Shown: positions 10,601 to 19,100, numbered from the stretch's first letter. The stretch is DNA of 64,000 nucleotides from Catonella morbi ATCC 51271 (GCF_000160035.2 NZ_KI535370.1:243617-307616); one strand, 5' to 3'. Notes: generated by a model from the letters alone, not told the origin. Made by a program: numbers and translations.

Positions 10601-10717
10601 CAAATCCACAACACTGATCCAGTATCTGGTAATTTCTTCACTTTTGTTCTTATACTCTATTTTTAACCATTTCCCCTCGTGAATGGCTCTGAATAACTCT
10701 CTGCAAATATTGTCCAT
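7679..10717 (-). CDS. WYL-like/SF1 helicase/PD-(D/E)XK nuclease fusion protein
   Basis: This protein has 1012 residues in three parts. Residues about 1-75 (WLKIEYKNKSEEITRYWIS, then LKVDGLHLGYYTVMRLDKI) resemble a WYL sensor domain. The centre is a superfamily 1 (UPF1/AAA_11-AAA_12-like) helicase with Walker A GPPGTGKT at 348-355, DEASQ at 610-614 and GDPQQLRPV at 634-642, split by a helical insertion at about 430-580. The end (about 934-1012) has FDFVVYE and AIELDGKEHY, a DUF2726/VSR-like nuclease pattern with Asp938, Glu956 and Lys960. It is monocistronic, with an extended TGCTATAAT -10 upstream. The architecture suggests nucleic-acid surveillance, possibly phage defence. That role is inference. 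Confidence 0.8.
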   Translation of the reverse strand: MDNICRELFRAIHEGKWLKIEYKNKSEEITRYWISVVDLEPYTRVLKVDGLHLGYYTVMRLDKIFLDSIISAEVVNGSFCERNEKLIEDIAMNPEKYVNIFKQNANLKILSYLEMCNKLDGSTYETDFELIHYLDRDTITDDVYELSEEQFKLIVKYFQYNKDKKKFESGGLQIKNLAMNVLSVHTNKGLHVLAYRKLGLDVKARALKPAKEITICTQFTIVGEVQNVRKFLEAEEYELLSEFEKNQEAIKDAIASHLQGCEQVDDIPYIIGLGLDVALDLNSEYKAILDMYGTDEVSTPIKAFFGELLAKPRRSKAYPIALINKNINLDQLLAINNAMKFPCAYIQGPPGTGKTNTIKNTIITAFFNETTVLFASYNNTPIDSVTEALSNLKYKGKTIPFPILRLGNTQKLREAINYIKELRKQVAAINIYEDTLNKRKEDRKVRAKQLSDLLKNYEDVVELRERKESMEHLMKYQKGMKNEGSIAAFQMDLQMNQMNNLNQKIDDIGEVSNDKVMELLDRNDEEFYQYLYFTSAKYIKKLETKPFSELIDILDADMKEDDRIQKFAGYLKKTENVKSLQRVFPIMVTTCISAHRLGKPEILFDMVIIDEASQCNVAISLVPIIRGENMMLVGDPQQLRPVVLLDDISNIKLRKKYNISDEYDYKENSIYKTYLACDAVSDEILLRNHYRSHKKIIDFNNKKYYNSKLEIMTKSEEKEPLVYVNVENSRSETKNTSPAEVAEILDYAEHNKDKSIAVITPFVNQRELIERGIRDRNLRNISCGTVHAFQGDEKDVVLFSTALSDRTTEGTYNWLKNNKELLNVATSRAKEKLILLASTKELERLHGNNTDDDLYELVNYIRTNGQSAVTKKQVSSRALGVQPFSTATENAFLDNLTHALGNIWLTQSRYTIHKEVAISQVFQENLTHNVLFYMGRFDFVVYEKQGKAEIPILAIELDGKEHYTEEAVRERDRKKNEICKAHNLQIIRVENSYARRYNYIKDILMDYFKRTH

Positions 10718-10829
10718 AAACCCCTCTGATATTTATGTGTGAATAATCGTAGTAACTAAAGCTCTATTATAGCATTATACAGATACTTTTTAAATATGTT
10801 AGTGATTTACGTTCGCTAAAAGTTCGAAA

Positions 10830-10856
10830 AAGCGAACGCAAAATTTGCGTTCGCTT
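10830..10856 (-). terminator. Perfect hairpin terminator
   Basis: AGCGAACGCAAA and its exact complement flank a single central base at 10831-10855, and a TTTTT run follows on the minus strand. It ends the transcript of the secreted-protein gene at 10903. The arms are unusually long and perfect for this genome, and a second partial GTTCGCT copy lies at about 10810. Confidence 0.8.
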
Positions 10857-10902
10857 AAAAATCATACATTAAATATTATCGTCTTGAAATACTTTAAACA
10901 CA

Positions 10903-12798
10903 TTACTTCACCGGTATGGAATTAAGTATCAGTCTGCCCTTTCTATACTCACTCCATACCGCCTTATTATTGTAAAGTATAGGTGATTCACCTGATATCT
11001 TCATATCTTCAATAGATTTTATTTCAGAAAGCTTATTTCCGTTTTCGTCAACAATCAGATATTGCAATACGCTTTTATCGCTTTTAAGATTTAACTTATT
11101 CCAGATAAGCATTATTCTTTTTCCATCAAGCTTCACCATCTTAGGAGCTGTATAGGTAGTATTTTTATCTTTAGTATAGTCTGTATATTTATTTTCAATT
11201 GTTTCTAAGGTATTTTTATCAAGAGAATAAAGCACAACATCTCTTTTATCTACATCTTTACCTGTAATATCAAAACTGTCAAAACCGATTGCTTTTGAAT
11301 AGTCAATCCTATTCACTCCGACAAGTACTTTGTTTACAGTATTTAAAGCAGAGCCGATAGAAACTCCGGTTTGGTTGGCTCCGATTTCTCCCGGAATTTT
11401 AAGTATTTCTTTTTCTTTTGACGGAGAAAACATCTCCCTGTCTATTATTGTGTACCATCCATCGTTTCCTATGTATCTTTTCTCCGGCTCCAAAGCTTGT
11501 GTCCTTAACCAGCTAACCTTTATACTTCTTGGATAAGCATCACCATGGTCTACAACTATAAATTCATTTCCGTCAGCCATCGCAAACTGATTAAAATCAT
11601 GACTTACATGATTTCGCTGAAATTCGTCTAAATCATCTGCGTTCAACAATGACATTGTATCTTCATTAAATGCTATCGTAAGCTGACTCTGATGTCCGTC
11701 ATATCTTTGTCTTGAAGTGTGTATGAGTATTGTCCGCCCTATCTCCGCACATCTTAAAGAACCTGAATTAAACGGAAATACTGTGTAGGCACCATTTACG
11801 GAAACACTTCCAAGCTCATTAAATTTCCTGTCATATTTAACTATCCTTATTACTTCTTTACCGGCATTCTTTTCTTCATTATTGTTTCCAAAAATAAGAT
11901 AGTTGTATTCCCCACCTTTGTAAAATCCGCCAAACTTTTCCCCCTGATATGGAAGCTCCTTTATTTCAAGCAAATTCCCCGATGAATCATATCTATTTAT
12001 ACTGACTCTGTTATTTTCTTTTTTACTATAATTCTCTAGCGCCTCAACCTTCACCAAATTACCATTTTCTTCATACAGGTAATTTCCAATCGTATTCGCC
12101 CATCTTCCGTCTATATCATAACCTCCGATTGCCGTATTTGTATAATTGGCATAACTTTCAATAGGTGGCTTATCAGACTTTAATTCCGCTACATTCTTAG
12201 GAAGCTTTGTATATAACAAATATTTTTTCTTTGCCATATCCTTAGCATAAACCAAGTCAAACTTTGCTGCCAATTCGTCAAAATCTGCATATAAAATCTT
12301 ATCCTTTGACCAATAAGAGTCGGATTTTACAACATATCCTTTAACTTCTGTTCTTTTGCCGTCTACATCTAACCTTATATTTTCAGGCTTACCATAAATG
12401 CTCTTAGGCAAAGTAATATAGTTGTGTTTACCCTTATATTTTTTACCTGTACTTACCTTTACGGATTTTTTCTTTGTATTTACACTTATTTTGGCTTCTT
12501 TGGTTGTTCCTTTTAAATTACTGAAAAAATCTTCTACCGAAATATATATTTTGTTATTCTTACTGTCTGTATAGAAGGCAGTTCCATAATCGCTTTCTCC
12601 CTCCACTACAGCCTTAAAATTCTTTAATACTTTTTTATCTTTCTTTACTTTCTTTTTAGCCGGTTTAACCGCCTTCTTTTTTGCATAAACCTTGATTACA
12701 GTACTGTCTAATGCTCCGGCTTCTAAAGCTGATACACTAAGTCCTAATGCAAGAATTGATGATAACAGGGCTATTTTTACATATTTCTTTAATTTCAT
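10903..12798 (-). CDS. Secreted protein with Lys-rich linker and propeller-like repeats
   Basis: This 631-residue protein has a clear signal peptide (MKLKKYVKIALLSSILALGL, cleavage probably near SALEAGA). A Lys-rich stretch (AKKKAVKPAKKKVKKDKK) follows, then a region at about 60-200 similar to copper-amine-oxidase-N-like or stalk domains (NKIYISVEDFFSNLKG). From about 220 there are repeated short beta phrases (YDIDGRWANTIGNYLY, INRYDSSGNLLEIKE, IRIVKYDRKFNELGS) that suggest a propeller. No catalytic motif is recognised. It stands alone between two terminator-bounded units and has a GGAG site before the ATG. An exported cell-wall role is likely. Confidence 0.65.
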   Translation of the reverse strand: MKLKKYVKIALLSSILALGLSVSALEAGALDSTVIKVYAKKKAVKPAKKKVKKDKKVLKNFKAVVEGESDYGTAFYTDSKNNKIYISVEDFFSNLKGTTKEAKISVNTKKKSVKVSTGKKYKGKHNYITLPKSIYGKPENIRLDVDGKRTEVKGYVVKSDSYWSKDKILYADFDELAAKFDLVYAKDMAKKKYLLYTKLPKNVAELKSDKPPIESYANYTNTAIGGYDIDGRWANTIGNYLYEENGNLVKVEALENYSKKENNRVSINRYDSSGNLLEIKELPYQGEKFGGFYKGGEYNYLIFGNNNEEKNAGKEVIRIVKYDRKFNELGSVSVNGAYTVFPFNSGSLRCAEIGRTILIHTSRQRYDGHQSQLTIAFNEDTMSLLNADDLDEFQRNHVSHDFNQFAMADGNEFIVVDHGDAYPRSIKVSWLRTQALEPEKRYIGNDGWYTIIDREMFSPSKEKEILKIPGEIGANQTGVSIGSALNTVNKVLVGVNRIDYSKAIGFDSFDITGKDVDKRDVVLYSLDKNTLETIENKYTDYTKDKNTTYTAPKMVKLDGKRIMLIWNKLNLKSDKSVLQYLIVDENGNKLSEIKSIEDMKISGESPILYNNKAVWSEYRKGRLILNSIPVK

Positions 12799-12818
12799 TT
12801 CAGATTTTCTCCTTTATA

Positions 12819-14084
12819 TTATTCCAACATCCACTTCCACATAGGTATGATTTTAACTTTTATCCCCTCATACTCAAGTTCTGTTTCCTCACTATCGGTA
12901 ATTACAATACATTTTGCATCAGATATAAAATTTTTAAGTTTTACAAAAGCTCCAATCTTCCTTGCCTTTGTATCCGGATTGTCAAGAAAACTGTAGCTTA
13001 CCTGTATAGCCAGTTCCCTGTCCGGAACATAAAAATCAATTTCTGCATTATTCTCAAAATAAAATACATTATCTACACTATATCTTCTAATCAACTCAAT
13101 TGCAACAAGGTTTTCAAGAACGGCGGTCTTACTATCCATAACCAAAAGTCCAAGCAGACCCGTATCCATAAAATAATATTTTGACAGGGTTTCTTTATCA
13201 ACTAACTTTGCCGAATAATTCTGTATTTTAAATAGAAGATATGAGTCAAGCATAAATCCCATATAATTAATTACTGTCTGCTTGCCAATAGCTATACCTG
13301 TGCTTTTTATTATATTTGTAAGCCTGTTATATGATATAGGCTGCATTACAGATTCCGCTATTTTTTTTAATATCAAACGTACTGCAAAGTCATTTGTGAT
13401 TTTATTTCTTCTAATTATATCTCCAAGGTATATAGTCTGATAAATATTACTTAAATACTCTCTCTTGTTCCTTATCTCTACTAATTCTGGAAATGCACCA
13501 TATTTCACATAATCATTATACAAGCTGATTATTTCTGCTTTATCTACTGTACTGATTATACCCGAATAATCCTTAGTTTCCCCTTTTGCAGTCAAATATT
13601 CCTTAAAAGAATAAGGGAAAATCTGAACTATCATAAATCTTCCACCAAGAGTTGAGGCAATTTCACTACTAAGCATCTTACTGTTACTTCCGGTAATATT
13701 TACCCTATACTTCATATCCGAAAGATGGCGGACAAACTTCTCCCAACCATCTACATTTTGAATTTCATCCAAAAACAAATATGGTTTGTTATTTGTACCT
13801 GATAATTCAATACTAATTTCTAAAATCATATTTAAATCATCAGCAGTTACTTCTAAAAACCTCTCATCTTCAAAATTAACATAAACTATCTGATTTAACG
13901 AAATTCCGTCATCAATAAGTTTTTTTATCTGCTGATACATCATATAAGACTTACCTGTACGTCTTATACCTACAAAGCAATAATTTACATTATCTTCCAA
14001 CTCATAATTCCTATAAATAACAGAATTATTTAGGTACATTTCTTTTTGGTCAATTAGAATCTGTTTCATATTTTCTCTATTCAT
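12819..14084 (-). CDS. AAA+ ATPase with C-terminal DUF4143 domain
   Basis: This 421-residue protein has a P-loop GIRRTGKSYMM near residue 36, a Walker B-like PYLFLDEIQNVDGW, a sensor NITGSNSKMLSSE and a C-terminal DUF4143-type region with a winged-helix part and a nuclease-like fold (NAEIDFYVPDRELAIQVSYSF). The family is widespread and unassigned, and often behaves as a mobile or accessory gene. The ATG at 14084 is preferred to one 66 bases upstream because GGGAGG lies at 14090-14095. The region in front carries two palindromes of the TTGTCTT/AAGACAA type and a fragment of a DNA glycosylase gene, so the surroundings have been rearranged. Confidence 0.8.
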   Translation of the reverse strand: MNRENMKQILIDQKEMYLNNSVIYRNYELEDNVNYCFVGIRRTGKSYMMYQQIKKLIDDGISLNQIVYVNFEDERFLEVTADDLNMILEISIELSGTNNKPYLFLDEIQNVDGWEKFVRHLSDMKYRVNITGSNSKMLSSEIASTLGGRFMIVQIFPYSFKEYLTAKGETKDYSGIISTVDKAEIISLYNDYVKYGAFPELVEIRNKREYLSNIYQTIYLGDIIRRNKITNDFAVRLILKKIAESVMQPISYNRLTNIIKSTGIAIGKQTVINYMGFMLDSYLLFKIQNYSAKLVDKETLSKYYFMDTGLLGLLVMDSKTAVLENLVAIELIRRYSVDNVFYFENNAEIDFYVPDRELAIQVSYSFLDNPDTKARKIGAFVKLKNFISDAKCIVITDSEETELEYEGIKVKIIPMWKWMLE

Positions 14085-14107
14085 AGATTCCTCCCGTCTT
14101 GTGAATA

Positions 14108-14177
14108 AGACAATTTTTGCTTTTGTCTTGTCTACAAGACAATTATACATAATTATTGTCTTATCTGTAAGACAATA
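14108..14177. promoter_or_regulatory. Two TTGTCTT/AAGACAA palindromes upstream of the DUF4143 ATPase
   Basis: TTGTCTTGTCTACAAGACAA (about 14128-14147) and TTGTCTTATCTGTAAGACAA (about 14157-14176) are two copies of one inverted repeat, with a half site (AAGACAA) at about 14107-14113. The same motif stands twice in front of the DNA glycosylase gene at 23251-23303. The spacing and symmetry fit a dimeric repressor site placed over the ATPase promoter. Confidence 0.55.
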
Positions 14178-14195
14178 TCCGGCTATTTTTTTCTT

Positions 14196-14372
14196 ATATG
14201 CACCTGCGCAATATCTTCCGGAAAATTATGTTTACTGTTTTCAATGAAGCCTACAGTGAAGACTTCTCTGTAAAATGTGATCTTCTCCTTAAAAATAATA
14301 TAGCTCTTTGGGATATGGTGCATAGCGGTAACCGTGAAGGCTCTCTTGATTCCGATATTAAGGATGAACTAT
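14196..14372 (+). pseudogene. Fragment of a DNA glycosylase gene (middle part)
   Basis: About 170 bases match positions 23481-23652 of the intact glycosylase gene with roughly ten substitutions, covering the codons from HPRNAFWKIMF to SDIKNE. The fragment starts abruptly after TTATATGCACC and ends at GGATGAA, so both ends of the gene are missing. The bases just upstream (TAAGACAATATCC plus a T-rich run) also match the leader of the intact gene, so the fragment arose with its promoter and then suffered an internal deletion. Confidence 0.75.
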
Positions 14373-14436
14373 GAGAAACTTTACTATAAATAGCAATTAT
14401 TGATATACCCAATTTTTAACCGTTATATATAAAACA

Positions 14437-14470
14437 AGGGTGAAAATCCTATTCAAAAGATTTCCACCCT
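14437..14470 (-). terminator. Terminator of the GH32/sugar ABC operon
   Basis: AGGGTGGAAATC pairs with GATTTTCACCCT around a 10-base loop on the minus strand. It lies 36 bases after the stop codon of the GH32-like gene. Confidence 0.65.
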
Positions 14471-14505
14471 CTATTATCATAGAAGATTTATGTTTTCAGG
14501 CTTTT

Positions 14506-15903
14506 TTATAGTCTCTTTTTCAGTTTTGTTGAAACAGTACAATTCTTTACCTGTATTTTACCTTCTGATACAAATACTCCAAGTGCATCTCCCGGTTTCG
14601 TATACATTCTTGCACTGAGAGCAACTCCGTCTACATATATAACTGCAATTGTATCATCTATGATTAAACGTATATTATATATTTTATTCGGTATAAGCTC
14701 TATCGGGCGTTCTGAACCCTGACTTAAATACGTAAACCAAGGCCAGTTGGGATTTTTCTCACATATATATCTGTTCTCATTACAATGGAAGATAAACTGA
14801 TACGCCTGCTCTGTTTCAGGATCATCATAACAGCGAATTCCAAAGGCATGGCTTCCTTCCTCAAACATTATATCTGCCTCAAAGCTGAAAATATCTCCAC
14901 AATTCTTTTTAATTATTTTTTCGCTTCTTGCGCCAATGCTGTCTATGGAGAAATCTTCAATTTTCTCTCTTTCCGAAAATGCGTTCCAGACTGTGTCCGG
15001 TATTTTTACACCTAAACTTCCGTCTTTACGCTGATATATTTCGTGTGGAACAAAGGTGCCTGCCCATTCATAGTTATTTCGATCATCACAGTCTTCTTTA
15101 GTCGCTACCCATCCAAATAACATACGGTGCCCATTCAGGCAAAACGTTCTGCCCGCATAATACGCTCTGCCGTCAAAAGCATCATCTTTTGGAGCAATCC
15201 ATGGACCATCAATATTTCTGCTCATTCTGTAAATCATCTTGCTTCTGTCGCTGTATTCAGTGACTACATGGTACCACCAGTCACCTATTTTAAAAAGATC
15301 AACCATCTCGTGCATAACAAAGAGGTTTGGTGCCCAAAAATCACCTTCGAATTTCCACTCCTTTAAATCCTTTGAAGTAAATTTAACGGTACGCCCTGAT
15401 TGTCTGGTTTTAGGACCTTCCTTCCTGGCACCCAGAATTAATATATACTGTTTATTTTCCTCATCCCTTAAAACAAATGGGTCTCTCCAATCATCAGGAT
15501 CATACCCGGCCTGAGGTGTGAATTTCATAATATCAGATGTTTTTGTCCAGTGGATAAGGTCATCACTTACTGCATGCATCAAAACCTGAGAAGGCTTTCC
15601 CTGTTTTGGATATTCTCTGTTATATCCGGTATAAAAAGCGTGGTAATCTCCTTCTCCTTCAAATACACTCCCTGCAAATATGAACTGATCCTGCTCTTCA
15701 TCGGTTCCACGTGGAATTGCAATTCCCATGTCTTTATAATCTACGAAATCTGATGTTATGGCAAGATCCCAGCCAAAGGGTTCCCCAAACGGGCAGGGTT
15801 TACGGTTATCTCTTTGATGAAAAAGATAGAAATCATTGTCTTTGCCGTAAGGCATACAATCTCCGAACCAGGTTCCCGGAAATTGATAATATAATTTATT
15901 CAT
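14506..15903 (-). CDS. GH32-like glycoside hydrolase (five-bladed propeller)
   Basis: This 465-residue protein is related to family 32 (fructan/sucrose-active) enzymes. The stabiliser motif WRDP is present (DDWRDPFVLRD, about residue 135), as are an acid/base candidate in MHEMVDLF (about 205) and a C-terminal beta-sandwich (about 320-465). The usual WMNDPNG nucleophile motif is replaced by GTWFGDCMP, with Asp20 as the probable nucleophile. The ATG at 15903 is chosen because GGAGG lies at 15912-15916. It is the last gene of the permease operon, so it most likely cuts the imported sugar inside the cell (no signal peptide). The substrate is not certain. Confidence 0.8.
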   Translation of the reverse strand: MNKLYYQFPGTWFGDCMPYGKDNDFYLFHQRDNRKPCPFGEPFGWDLAITSDFVDYKDMGIAIPRGTDEEQDQFIFAGSVFEGEGDYHAFYTGYNREYPKQGKPSQVLMHAVSDDLIHWTKTSDIMKFTPQAGYDPDDWRDPFVLRDEENKQYILILGARKEGPKTRQSGRTVKFTSKDLKEWKFEGDFWAPNLFVMHEMVDLFKIGDWWYHVVTEYSDRSKMIYRMSRNIDGPWIAPKDDAFDGRAYYAGRTFCLNGHRMLFGWVATKEDCDDRNNYEWAGTFVPHEIYQRKDGSLGVKIPDTVWNAFSEREKIEDFSIDSIGARSEKIIKKNCGDIFSFEADIMFEEGSHAFGIRCYDDPETEQAYQFIFHCNENRYICEKNPNWPWFTYLSQGSERPIELIPNKIYNIRLIIDDTIAVIYVDGVALSARMYTKPGDALGVFVSEGKIQVKNCTVSTKLKKRL

Positions 15904-15924
15904 CACATATACCTCCAAATTTAT

Positions 15925-16764
15925 TTAACCTTTTACCGCACCGGCAGACATTCCCGCCAGCATTTTTTTACTGCTGAAAAAATAAAATATAAACACCGGT
16001 ATAACCGTTACCGTTATTGCTGCAAATGTTGCACCCCAGTCAGTCAGTCCCATACTTCCCACATAGTCATTTAGTCCCAGAGTTATTGTTTTCATGCTGG
16101 TTGAACGTGTAAATGTATATGCATTAATATACTCGTTCCAACAGAACACTGCCTGCATTGTTGCAACAGTTATAACTGAATTCAATGACAGGGGCATAAC
16201 CATTTTAATAAAACAGCGGACAGGACCGCAGCCATCGATAATAGCTGCCTCCAATACTTCATCCGGCAAAAATTTGCTGAAAGAATAAAATAATTGTATT
16301 GAATATGATAAGGAAAATGCGATTTGAGGCAGTATTATTGCCGCATATGTGTTGAGCATTCCCAGCCGGTTAAAGATTGTAAAAAGTGGTATCAGCGCCA
16401 CCTGCATCGGAAGCATCAAACCCAGGAGGAAATAATTTAACAAAAATTTTTTAAACTTAAATTTAATTTTGCTAAGTGCGAAACCTGCCATAAGAGCGAG
16501 AAGCAAAAGCGGAATTATAACTCCGATCAGCACAATTATACTGTTTTTAAAGTATGTAAACATATGGCTTTTTGTAAATACAGTAATATAGTTGCCTAAA
16601 TAAACAGAGGCGGGCAGGGCATACGCAGGCAGCTTTCTAAAGTCTTCAAGCGATTTAAAGCTTGAAAATATTACATATACAAACGGGTATACCTGTACAA
16701 CTACCAGAATAATTACCAGCGTCCACTTAACTATTGCTCCACACAGATTTTTCTTAAGTTTCAT
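15925..16764 (-). CDS. Sugar ABC transporter permease, MalG type
   Basis: This 279-residue protein has six predicted membrane helices and the EAA loop that contacts the ATPase (EAAIIDGCGPVRCFIKMVMPL, about 185-205). It belongs to the CUT1 carbohydrate group (MalG/UgpE-like). Its start overlaps the stop of the partner permease by four bases (ATGA), so the two are made together. No ATPase gene is in the operon. In this group a shared MsmX-type ATPase usually serves several transporters. Confidence 0.92.
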   Translation of the reverse strand: MKLKKNLCGAIVKWTLVIILVVVQVYPFVYVIFSSFKSLEDFRKLPAYALPASVYLGNYITVFTKSHMFTYFKNSIIVLIGVIIPLLLLALMAGFALSKIKFKFKKFLLNYFLLGLMLPMQVALIPLFTIFNRLGMLNTYAAIILPQIAFSLSYSIQLFYSFSKFLPDEVLEAAIIDGCGPVRCFIKMVMPLSLNSVITVATMQAVFCWNEYINAYTFTRSTSMKTITLGLNDYVGSMGLTDWGATFAAITVTVIPVFIFYFFSSKKMLAGMSAGAVKG

Positions 16765-17645
16765 GCCTCATCACCCCCACCTGTAGCTTTCCTGAATATT
16801 AGTCCTACTGTCAAACATACAATAACAATCATTATGGCGACAGAACTTCCATATCCGTATTGCTTGCTTGCAAAGGCCTGTTTATACATATAGGTAGTCA
16901 TAAGCTCGGATGCATTTCCCGGTCCTCCGCGTGTCAATAAATATGAAAATTCAAAAGATCTCAATGAGCCGTTTAATACCAGAATGCAGTTTGCTATTAT
17001 GACGGGCTTAATATAAGGTATTCTTACATGTATATACTCCTGAACACGATTTGCACCATCTATAAGTGCTGCTTCACCGAGCTCATTTGGAACTCCTATA
17101 AGTGCCGCATAGAATATAACCATATAAAGTCCCAAATACTTATATCCTTCTACAAAAGCAACCACATATAATGATATGTCAGAATTAGATGTCCATTCCA
17201 TTACTTTAAGTGCCGGATTGAACATTGATAGTATTTGATTAACAACTCCGGTAGGTGTCACAGACAATAATTTCAAAAATATTTGACATATTGCAACAGA
17301 AGAAATTACCACCGGCACATAATACAGTGTCTGAAGAACTGTTCTGCCCCGTTTAACCCTGCTTAGCAGAATTGCAAATAACAATCCTCCAAATACCTGT
17401 ATTACAACATTAATGACAGTGTAAATAAGTGTGTGTAAAACTGTTATCCTGAAAATTTTATCTTTCATTAACAATTCCGCATAATTTTTTAATCCGACAA
17501 AAATCTTTTCACCAACACCACTCCATTCAAAGAAGCTATAGTACCCGGCCCATATTATAGATACTATAACAAAAGTGGTGTAAATCAAAAATGCAGGAAA
17601 TATAAATAAAAATATTGTTCTTTTTTTCCCAAAAGCTTTTTGCAT
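16761..17645 (-). CDS. Sugar ABC transporter permease, MalF type
   Basis: This 294-residue CUT1 permease (MalF/UgpA-like) has six predicted helices, an EAA loop (GEAALIDGANRVQEYIHVRIP) and the conserved GGPGNASELMTTYMYKQAF segment near the end. It lies between the binding-protein gene and the second permease. An AGAGGTG site precedes the ATG. Confidence 0.92.
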   Translation of the reverse strand: MQKAFGKKRTIFLFIFPAFLIYTTFVIVSIIWAGYYSFFEWSGVGEKIFVGLKNYAELLMKDKIFRITVLHTLIYTVINVVIQVFGGLLFAILLSRVKRGRTVLQTLYYVPVVISSVAICQIFLKLLSVTPTGVVNQILSMFNPALKVMEWTSNSDISLYVVAFVEGYKYLGLYMVIFYAALIGVPNELGEAALIDGANRVQEYIHVRIPYIKPVIIANCILVLNGSLRSFEFSYLLTRGGPGNASELMTTYMYKQAFASKQYGYGSSVAIMIVIVCLTVGLIFRKATGGGDEA

Positions 17646-17660
17646 ATTACACCTCTTTCA

Positions 17661-17692
17661 TTGGCAGAACTGATAAATACCGATCCTGCCAA
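17661..17692 (-). promoter_or_regulatory. Intercistronic hairpin between lipoprotein and permease genes
   Basis: TTGGCAGGA and its complement TTCTGCCAA enclose a 14-base loop with no strong T run. Such hairpins after binding-protein genes usually stabilise the upstream message or allow partial termination, giving more binding protein than permease. The second sugar operon has an equivalent hairpin. Confidence 0.55.
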
Positions 17693-17716
17693 TAGTTGTA
17701 CAATACAGCGGCTCAT

Positions 17717-19057
17717 CTATTTATTTATAAATGAATCACATTTGCTTATAAATTCTTCAGGCTTAATTTCACCCTGAGCCAGCTTCTGCTGCTCATCCAC
17801 TATTTTTGTCATTACTTCCGAATCAAGTTTATCATCCCAGGATGTCCAAGCTGTTTCAGCCTTTGAGAACATCGGCTGTGTATCATAATATAATTGTGGA
17901 AGTCCTTCAGGCAGGTCTTCGTTAAAAGGAGAGAATATCTGTGCCTGAGTATAGCAGGCATTTGAAAAATTACTGCACATATAGTCAAAGAAATCTTTCA
18001 TTGTATCATCATATGTTGCCTTGTTAAATCCTTCTGCAAAGCCCGCATGTATCGGTACATTAGTCGGCATATTCTTCAACCCTTCCGTATCCGGTACCGG
18101 GAAGAAACCAAGTTTTCCTTCTTTATACATTTCATCTGCAAGTCCGATTTGTCCTGAGCCTGAATAGAATATTGCACCTGTTCCGCCATAGAATAAATTG
18201 CAGGCTGATGTATAATCAACACTTGAGAAACCCGGCTCAAAATATCCTTTTGTTCCTAAATCATATAATAAATTAACTCCATACTTTGCAGAATCATTTG
18301 AGTTGAATTTGTCCTTACCTGCCTGATAGTTTGTAATAAATTCAGGTCCGGTAACTCTCCAAGGAGAGAATGAAAGATAACGCATCAGCTGCCAGGCATC
18401 AGAACCACCGACAATCAGCGGAATCTCACCTATATCTGCAATTTTTTTACATATATCTTTGAAGTCTTCCCATGTCTTCGGTTCTTTTGTTATGCCTGCT
18501 TTCTCAAATATATCTTTTCTGTACATAAAGTATTCACAATATAATCCTTGAGGGAATAGGTATAAATTTCCATCATCTGCATCGGTAAGAAAATTAATGA
18601 TTGCTCCATTCATCTTATCATAGAAGCCATTTCTTTTAAGTTCAGCACCTACATCAACCAGAGCATCGTTATCTTTACACGCTTTAGAAAGTGTTCCATT
18701 CGGACAGCCATAAATATCTGGAAGCGTATTGCTGTTGATATACATCTGAAGTTTTGTGAAATAGTCCTGCATATCATTCACCAGTTCAATTTCATACTCT
18801 AACCCTTTTTCTTTACAATAATTGCTAAGTAAATAATTAAACACTTGGTACTGTTCAGTTGATTCAGTTCCTTTTAAAAGTGCAGTAATTTTTGTCCTTC
18901 CTCCGGTCTTGGAAGTATTTCCGGATGTTGCAACAGTACTTTTTTCCGTATTTTGTTTTGTGGATTTATTGCCTTCTGTCTGCTGTCCGCAGCCTGTAAA
19001 GGCAAAAGAGGTCATTATGACCAAGGTTAAAATAAATGCAACTACTTTTTTCTTCAT
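17717..19057 (-). CDS. Extracellular sugar-binding lipoprotein
   Basis: This 446-residue solute-binding protein has a lipoprotein signal (TSFAFTGCGQQ, with the lipid-anchored Cys at about 23), a Ser/Thr-rich linker and a family 1 binding fold with the usual landmarks (LPDIYGCPNGT, WEDFKDICKKIADIGEIPL). It is the first gene after the promoter at 19101-19129, directly downstream of the sensor kinase/AraC regulator pair, and probably presents an oligosaccharide to the two permeases. The paired GH32-like enzyme suggests a fructan-type sugar. Confidence 0.92.
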   Translation of the reverse strand: MKKKVVAFILTLVIMTSFAFTGCGQQTEGNKSTKQNTEKSTVATSGNTSKTGGRTKITALLKGTESTEQYQVFNYLLSNYCKEKGLEYEIELVNDMQDYFTKLQMYINSNTLPDIYGCPNGTLSKACKDNDALVDVGAELKRNGFYDKMNGAIINFLTDADDGNLYLFPQGLYCEYFMYRKDIFEKAGITKEPKTWEDFKDICKKIADIGEIPLIVGGSDAWQLMRYLSFSPWRVTGPEFITNYQAGKDKFNSNDSAKYGVNLLYDLGTKGYFEPGFSSVDYTSACNLFYGGTGAIFYSGSGQIGLADEMYKEGKLGFFPVPDTEGLKNMPTNVPIHAGFAEGFNKATYDDTMKDFFDYMCSNFSNACYTQAQIFSPFNEDLPEGLPQLYYDTQPMFSKAETAWTSWDDKLDSEVMTKIVDEQQKLAQGEIKPEEFISKCDSFINK

Positions 19058-19100
19058 GTTTACCCTCCATTTTATTTTTTATTTTTTATTTCCTACTTGA

